Below are positions 26,301-35,300 of a stretch of DNA of 60,000 nucleotides, one piece after another. Made by a program: the position numbers and the translations under genes. Position 1 is the first letter of the stretch. The number at the start of each line of letters is the position of its first letter. The stretch lies in contig CAIIXF020000007.1 in assembly GCA_903813345.2 (NCBI GenBank), positions 4,657,730 to 4,717,729 of the forward strand. Reading direction: 5' to 3'. Origin of the DNA: Owenia fusiformis (taxonomy: Eukaryota > Annelida > Polychaeta > Sabellida > Oweniidae). The notes beneath the pieces are model-generated. The model was not told where the DNA came from. It was given only the letters and a program-made list of their open reading frames with translations, and ran no database searches.

Positions 26301-29300
26301 TTTTCAGCCTGTACCTCAGTCTTCTGAGATACTTGCATTTTGCAGCATATAATACTACATTGACAAAATCAATAATATAATCTGGCAGTCACATTCCAGA
26401 TTTCATCATAATAAATTATGATCACTACTTGGGTATAATACACCAAGCTCATCTGTCCGATGGCCGACAGAAAAGACTCACATTATGAGGCAAGTGCGAC
26501 ATCAAGTGGATGCTCTGTGATCCACTATCTCCCGTATCCGAAATTTACCATAGCAAGGTGGTCTTGTGAATAAAGACAGGACTATGCGTATTTTGAGCGT
26601 GCACTCTCAAAACAACCAGATTAATATACTCCAATCACAATCCTGAATATAACTCACATTTTCAATTGGCAATGAGCAATTGTTGCACAATCTAGACACC
26701 TACCCACTATAAGCACTAAGACACCTGACCAAGGGATTTGACAAAATATCCGTGCTCGAAACACTAGGCCTAGCGATCATTTTGATTAGGCTATGGTTTT
26801 TTACAAAAGACCAATTTTTCGAAATTTCAGGCTCACTTGAATATTCCTCACAACTTCACAATCGATAAACTACAATTCCTCCCCAATTGATAGGCCAATA
26901 TAAATAGGATTATATATACTATCAACAAGTTGCTCACTTAGTCCCAACAATGGTTCCGTTCCTTTGGACCAACAAGGCACTTATCCAAAAGGAGAATGCC
27001 AAAAAATTGTGTTATTTTCTAACACATTAATTCAGTTGAACAGGTTTACTTCTTTACTAGTGACTGATTTCATAGTTTGTGATACCTACTATCACTATAC
27101 CACCCTGTTTACCACTGTTTCATGAACACATAACTGCATTAGACTCTTGGCCTAAAAACTTTCAATATGCTGAATGCAGAAAAAGTGGAAAATATGAACA
27201 ATAGAACTGAATTCCCTTGGATTCCATACTGTGGCTATTGGACTCACCACAATAATTCAAGTATACCAAATGGAATACTACACCATTTCTCCTTGATAAG
27301 TGAACACAATACATTTGAACCATTATTAAAAGAAGGACATTGTACACTAAATAATGGTGCGAAAGGGGTTATATAACTACTACGAATAAACATCATTAAA
27401 CAAGGCATATCCTTGCAGGGCATATCTTCAACTATATGCGCATAATAAACAGATGCTCAAATATAAGACTCTAAACTAATCATGAACAAGGGTCATAGAT
27501 GCTATGACCTTTACTTGACATATAAAAATGGCTACAGCTACATATCAGCCAAAATACAACATTGTCAAGATTTACATTTACCTACAACACCATCAAACAG
27601 TTCGTCTGATACACTTATAATTTATGCCACAATCAGGGCATTGCCAAACAGTGTGCAATTTCACACATTTCAACAAAACCTTCTAGCTTGGAAGTTTTGC
27701 TTTGGTTAACAATCTCCTCCATACAAACGGCTGGAGACCGGATATTCTCTTGGACAACGGAACACACGAGTCAGCAAACCATAATTCCAATGTATTTTTG
27801 GACAAAAAATACCTGTTACATAATTAACTGATATTACAGCTACAACACAATAACAAAATATTCCACCGATTCTGACACCATTTTTGTAATGGCCCGACTT
27901 GGTGTTGGCGGTTTAACGAGCGGTAATTAAATTGTCAGATCACCACAATAAAAATATTCTAGGGTTCACTTGTAACGATCAAGTTACTATTGTGTTATAG
28001 CCTTGTCCACAGCAGCCTTCTGCAGTGGTTGGATTAAATCTTCTTTTACAAAGTTCAAAAGATGGCAGCACTTGAACTATATGTCATCTGAATGACATAA
28101 AAATAGATGGCAGCATCTCACTATGCTCAGCCCATAATTGAACATAAGAAAAGCATGTAAATTTCTATATTGTATTGTTGTATTGTATCCTTTATTACCA
28201 CAAGTATATATTGTGAGTACATTTACAATTTTTGTTTTGCATTAACAATAAAATCACATTTGCATAAGCATGTTACGCTTTGCATACATTAGAAATACAG
28301 CTTTGGCTTTTAAAATCATTGCTTCATCATTGTCTGATTTGAAAGTATGAAATATAATGTCATCATTACCAATTCTAAATAAATTGAGAAGTGCAACTCT
28401 TTCCGCATCTATGGAATTGCAGAAACGTAAAAAGTGATCCAATGTTTCTATTTCGCCAGTATCACATATATTACATTTTCTGTCACCCCATTTTTTATTT
28501 CCATTGAGTGTCTGGTTCATAAGCAAATTGACCATTAATTTACAATATTTTAAATCTCTAGGGTATTTGAAACTGAGTGTCCACCATTTAAGTGGCTGAG
28601 CAAAGCATTTTACACTTACATACAAATGTGTTGCACTTTTTATAGCACATTAAATCATAAACGTTGCATTTTGGCTTTGACGTAGCCTACCTAAAACTAA
28701 TTTACGCCATATTCCCTTTGATGGGTAGACACCTGTGTTTATCATATTAGTTGCAGCATCTAAAAGATTAAATCTGCTTAAAACATTCCATATTGTATTA
28801 AGTGGTGACGCAGCACCACCGTGACCATTATATTGGAATTCCGTAGCTCGATAAAGAAAGACCTGCTTATAAATATTTTTTACCGGTAGTGTTATCAACA
28901 TAAGGAAGAACATTAATTTATCTAAGGCGATTTTATACTCGATGTCCATCCAGCCCAGTGGATCAGTTGAAAATACATTATCAGCAAATTTAGGAAGACA
29001 TTGAATGCGTTTTCCAATCTGCCTATGGGCTGTTTGGATTAATTCAACATCATTATTCGAATAAGAAATGATTGAACTACCGTATAGCATTGTAGGGATA
29101 GACAGAGTCCAATAAAGGCGTGATGCCGTTAGAGGATTGAGTCCACCACAAGTACTCCCTAGACCAAGTAGAGAGAAATATTTCCTTTTACCAGACGTAA
29201 CCGCCTTCTCAACATATTCGGAAACGCTTCCACTAGTTGATAAGGGTATACCTACATGGGTTTGATTTTGCACAATATTCACCTGCTTGTCGCCAATTTT

Positions 29301-32300
29301 GAACGTAGGCTGCACAGCGTGATGATTATTTCCGAAAATCATCACATTACATTTATCAGGATGGATATCATACCGCCACTTACGGCTGTGATTGTATGCC
29401 AAATTTAACAGTGCATTCATAGATGTCGTGCTTGTAGTAACTATTGATGTATCATCGGCGTAAACTGGACATGTGATATCCAACCCACCAACTAATGCAC
29501 CCAACTTTAACGATTGCAATTCTAGGATTAAGTCAGCATTATATAATTGGTACATTAACATAGAATATACCCCGCCCTGATGAACTCCTTGAAGTACACA
29601 GAACGGAGCAGAGAGTGTATCCACACGTACCATGCACTTGTAATTTTTGTAAGATTCTCGAAGGAGTCTCCACAATTTACCATTTATGCCAATGTTAAAT
29701 AACTTAAAAAGAAGCCCGTTAAGCCACACAGTATAAATATAAAACAAAACTTATTTATTGATCCTTTGTACAAAAATGGGTATTTATCTAACTGTATATG
29801 AAAAAGTTAAATCTAGAATTATCGTGAAATATAATAGGAGATGGTATTTGCAAGAGTAGCGGCATTCCGCGTATTCCTAACGGTACTAATGAATGAACAA
29901 TGAAAACCATACGTTTGGCTCTATATGAAAACCTAAAGCAGACTTCTGCCATTTGAACTTATGTCCAAATAAAAATGCAAGATCCTCAAAATGTAATAAC
30001 AATTACTGCCACTCTATTAACCTCAGAATTTATGCACAGAATACTTGCAAATCACAAAACAGAGAACTATATACTAAGATATGTACACTAACACTAAATC
30101 TGAGTAACTATCACTACAATTCTGCATGATCAGTTACAATGCATACTCATGTTCTGAGCCAATGCATCAAACGCCTTTTTCATGTAGCATCACTACACTA
30201 TACAGTGGTCCAAAATAACTAACAAATACATGTAATTCACATGTTGGATTATTGATCATAGACACAAAATGTCCAATGTCACAGTCTTCTGTGACCTAAG
30301 GAACAATCTAACTAACACATAACTAAAGTAAAACTAACACAGATATATTGACGCGGTTTGAGAATGCTCACAACTTTTCATAACAATGGCGAATCACGTG
30401 CATTCCACGTGTATCCCCGGGAATCACGTAAATGACTCAATCTATTAACGGAAAACACGAACAATAAGCACCAAATATCTACATGCATCCTTGTCAAATC
30501 CTGAACAAAGATACAATTCACAAATAGTACTTAAACGATACCCGATGTTCAACTAAAATCTACAGAAAAGTATGCAAAATTCTTGCATCATAAACATGTG
30601 CGAATCTTCAGCCTTTTGCCAAAGTTTTCAAGATCAAAATACACGAACAATAATTAATCAAAGTGTGCGGCTTTACCGACACATAAAGTTAACATTGCAA
30701 CTAAGAAAACAAACTAGGAATGAATCGCAGATGGCCACATATTAAGCTGCGACTTGAACCAAAAGTTCGAGAATTTCTCGACAGGCACTGGCTGAAAATG
30801 GCGAAAATATCTTCCCAGATTCTGAGACTTAAAACTTCAATTATCTCCCAAAAATAAAGTTTAACTCACCGCTGGATGTATCTCAACGTTGTTGACGATA
30901 ATCCACAACAATATTAATCCTGTTTTTGAATGAAATAAACCAAGAATATCCAAAATAAAACCAAGTTAAAACACAATTAGAAAGTTCGACTCGGCGTTCC
31001 AAGTCCAAGAGAAATATGATTCACCTAGCTAGATCACGCAGCAACTTCGTGTTCCGAAATCAGCGTTTTGATTGGCCGGCTCAAGGTTGTTTGTCGCTAT
31101 AACAAATAAACGCCATCTATCGGCAGAAATATTACTACTCTGAGCGCAAAACTCGCTAGAAAAGTACCTTGAAACCATATAAAACAGAAAGACCTTATTG
31201 TTACGATGATTTAGATTGATACTTGAGACTTAATGACACCATCTAGTGAAGTCAAATGTAAATGACAACTCTTAGAAAGGTTTTAATATCGGGACTGAAC
31301 TCGATGGTTGTCACATTATCCCCCCCTTAGAAAAATGTTTGTCCTCAAACTGAAATCAAGAGTCCAGAATTATAACTAGGTTAAATATATTATGTCTCAA
31401 TCAGTAAGGCTATATAGTTAATTACGTAGCTCATTAGCTTGTTAATGTCATGTTGATGTATGTACTTCATGCAGATCATTGTCTCTATGGTTTGTATCTT
31501 GGCAGATGATCTGTTGACGTTCATCAGTGGTTCACCCTGTACATGTAGTGTAGAAATGTCATAAATTCTTTACTCTTAGGTAACCACTGGAATTAAAATC
31601 ACATTTTAGTACAAATATTATCACATTTTTGGTTCATAAATGCTGAATTTACATTTTCAGCCTGTACCTCAGTCTTCTGAGATACTAGCATTTTGCAGCA
31701 TATAATACTACATTGACAAAATCAATAATATAATCTGGCAGTCACATTCCAGATTTCATCATAATAAATTATGATCACTACTTGGGTATAATACACCAAG
31801 CTCATCTGTCCGATGGCCGACAGAAAAGACTCACATTATGAGGCAAGTGCGACATCAAGTGGATGCTCTGTGATCCACTATCTCCCGTATCCGAAATTTA
31901 CCATAGCAAGGTGGTCTTGTGAATAAAGACAGGACTATGCGTATTTTGAGCGTGCACTCTCAAAACAACCAGATTAATATACTCCAATCACAATCCTGAA
32001 TATAACTCACATTTTCAATTGGCAATGAGCAATTGTTGCACAATCTAGACACCTACCCACTATAAGCACTAAGACACCTGACCAAGGGATTTGACAAAAT
32101 ATCCGTGCTCGAAACACTAGGCCTAGCGATCATTTTGATTAGGCTATGGTTTTTTACAAAATACCAATTTTTCGAAATTTCAGGCTCACTTGAATATTCC
32201 TCACAACTTCACAATCGATAAACTACAATTCCTCCCCAATTGATAGGCCAATATAAATAGGATTATATATACTATCAACAAGTTGCTCACTTAGTCCCAA

Positions 32301-35300
32301 CAATGGTTCCGTTCCTTTGGACCAACAAGGCACTTATCCAAAAGGAGAATGCCAAAAAATTGTGTTATTTTCTAACACATTAATTCAGTTGAACAGGTTT
32401 ACTTCTTTACTAGTGACTGATTTCATAGTTTGTGATACCTACTATCACTATACCACCCTGTTTACCACTGTTTCATGAACACATAACTGCATTAGACTCT
32501 TGGCCTAAAAACTTTCAATATGCTGAATGCAGAAAAAGTGGAAAATATGAACAATAGAACTGAATTCCCTTGGATTCCATACTGTGGCTATTGGACTCAC
32601 CACAATAATTCAAGTATACCAAATGGAATACTACACCATTTCTCCTTGATAAGTGAACACAATACATTTGAACCATTATTAAAAGAAGGACATTGTACAC
32701 TAAATAATGGTGCGAAAGGGGTTATATAACTACTACGAATAAACATCATTAAACAAGGCATATCCTTGCAGGGCATATCTTCAACTATATGCGCATAATA
32801 AACAGATGCTCAAATATAAGACTCTAAACTAATCATGAACAAGGGTCATAGATGCTATGACCTTTACTTGACATATAAAAATGGCTACAGCTACATATCA
32901 GCCAAAATACAACATTGTCAAGATTTACATTTACCTACAACACCATCAAACAGTTCGTCTGATACACTTATAATTTATGCCACAATCAGGGCATTGCCAA
33001 ACAGTGTGCAATTTCACACATTTCAACAAAACCTTCTAGCTTGGAAGTTTTGCTTTGGTTAACGATCTCCTCCATACAAACGGCTGGAGACCGGATATTC
33101 TCTTGGACAACGGAACACACGAGTCAGCAAACCATAATTCCAATGTATTTTTGGACAAAAAATACCTGTTACATAATTAACTGATATTACAGCTACAACA
33201 CAATAACAAAATATTCCACCGATTCTGACACCATTTTTGTAATGGCCCGACTTGGTGTTGGCGGTTTAACGAGCGGTAATTAAATTGTCAGATCACCACA
33301 ATAAAAATATTCTAGGGTTCACTTGTAACGATCAAGTTACTATTGTGTTATAGCCTTGTCCACAGCAGCCTTCTGCAGTGGTTGGATTAAATCTTCTTTT
33401 ACAAAGTTCAAAAGATGGCAGCACTTGAACTATATGTCATCTGAATGACATAAAAATAGATGGCAGCATCTCACTATGCTCAGCCCATAATTGAACATAA
33501 GAAAAGCATGTAAATTTCTATAAATATAAAACAAAACTTATTTATTGATCCTTTGTACAAAAATGGGTATTTATCTTACTGTATATGAAAAAGTTAAATC
33601 TAGAATTATCGTGAAATATAATAGGAGATGGTATTTGCAAGAGTAGCGGCATTCCGCGTATTCCTAACGGTACTAATGAATGAACAATGAAAACCATACG
33701 TTTGGCTCTATATGAAAACCTAAAGCAGACTTCTGCCATTTGAACTTATGTCCAAATAAAAATGCAAGATCCTCAAAATGTAATAACAATTACTGCCACT
33801 CTATTAACCTCAGAATTTATGCACAGAATACTTGCAAATCACAAAACAGAGAACTATATACTAAGATATGTACACTAACACTAAATCTGAGTAACTATCA
33901 CTACAATTCTGCATGATCAGTTACAATGCATACTCATGTTCTGAGCCAATGCATCAAACGCCTTTTTCATGTAGCATCACTACACTATACAGTGGTCCAA
34001 AATAACTAACAAATACATGTAATTCACATGTTGGATTATTGATCATAGACACAAAATGTCCAATGTCACAGTCTTCTGTGACCTAAGGAACAATCTAACT
34101 AACACATAACTAAAGTAAAACTAACACAGATATATTGACGCGGTTTGAGAATGCTCACAACTTTTCATAACAATGGCGAATCACGTGCATTCCACGTGTA
34201 TCCCCGGGAATCACGTAAATGACTCAATCTATTAACGGAAAACACGAACAATAAGCACCAAATATCTACATGCATCCTTGTCAAATCCTGAACAAAGATA
34301 CAATTCACAAATAGTACTTAAACGATACCCGATGTTCAACTAAAATCTACAGAAAAGTATGCAAAATTCTTGCATCATAAACATGTGCGAATCTTCAGCC
34401 TTTTGCCAAAGTTTTCAAGATCAAAATACACGAACAATAATTAATCAAAGTGTGCGGCTTTACCGACACATAAAGTTAACATTGCAACTAAGAAAACAAA
34501 CTAGGAATGAATCGCAGATGGCCACATATTAAGCTGCGACTTGAACCAAATGTTCGAGAATTTCTCGACAGGCACTGGCTGAAAATGGCGAAAATATCTT
34601 CCCAGATTCTGAGACTTAAAACTTCAATTATCTCCCAAAAAAAAGTTTAACTCACCGCTGGATGTATCTCAACGTTGTTGACGATAATCCACAACAATAT
34701 TAATCCTGTTTTTGAATGAAATAAACCAAGAATATCCAAAATAAAACCAAGTTAAAACACAATTAGAAAGTTCGACTCGGCGTTCCAAGTCCAAGAGAAA
34801 TATGATTCACCTAGCTAGATCACGCAGCAACTTCGTGTTCCGAAATCAGCGTTTTGATTGGCCGGCTCAAGGTTGTTTGTCGCTATAACAAATAAACGCC
34901 ATCTATCGGCAGAAATATTACTACTCTGAGCGCAAAACTCGCTAGAAAAGTACCTTGAAACCATATAAAACAGAAAGACCTTATTGTTACGATGATTTAG
35001 ATTGATACTTGAGACTTAATGACACCATCTAGTGAAGTCAAATGTAAATGACAACTCTTAGAAAGGTTTTAATATCGGGACTGAACTCGATGGTTGTCAC
35101 AATTAGAAGTTTTTTGTTTTTCTGTTTTTTTTAAATCTTATTTACTCAAAATGAAGCTATAAATCTCACATATTTCCATCTTGACATATAACTCAATTGT
35201 CTTGGGTAATCAAAAACGATAAATTATTGAAAGACTGCAAAAATTTTACTCAGTTTGGAGGTTTGCATATTAATTGCCAGAAAGGGTGGGTTCGAATTTT

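Larger units (their letters stand above)
24100..35101 (-). mobile_element. Non-autonomous LTR retrotransposon array: LTR-internal-LTR-internal-LTR
   Basis: There are three nearly identical LTRs of ~1.86 kb (24100-25962, 27885-31315 with a 1.56-kb insertion, 33238-35101) and two nearly identical ~1.92-kb internals (25963-27884, 31316-33237). Each LTR has TG..CA ends (TGTAATG..GTTGTCACA on the plus strand). Orientation is minus: the purine tract AAGGGGGGGATA abuts the LTR start (25966-25980), and a primer-site-like TGGTGTCAGAATCGGTGG (27863-27880) follows the other LTR end. A 4-bp ATTA flanks the whole array (24096-24099, 35102-35105). The internals encode no gag or pol, so this is a LARD-type element mobilised in trans. 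Very few differences between copies imply a recent origin. Confidence 0.9.

Noticed and set aside
27162-27709. Small frames repeated exactly at 32515-33062
   Set aside because: They lie in the noncoding internals of the LTR array. Repetition reflects element duplication, and none resembles gag, protease or pol.
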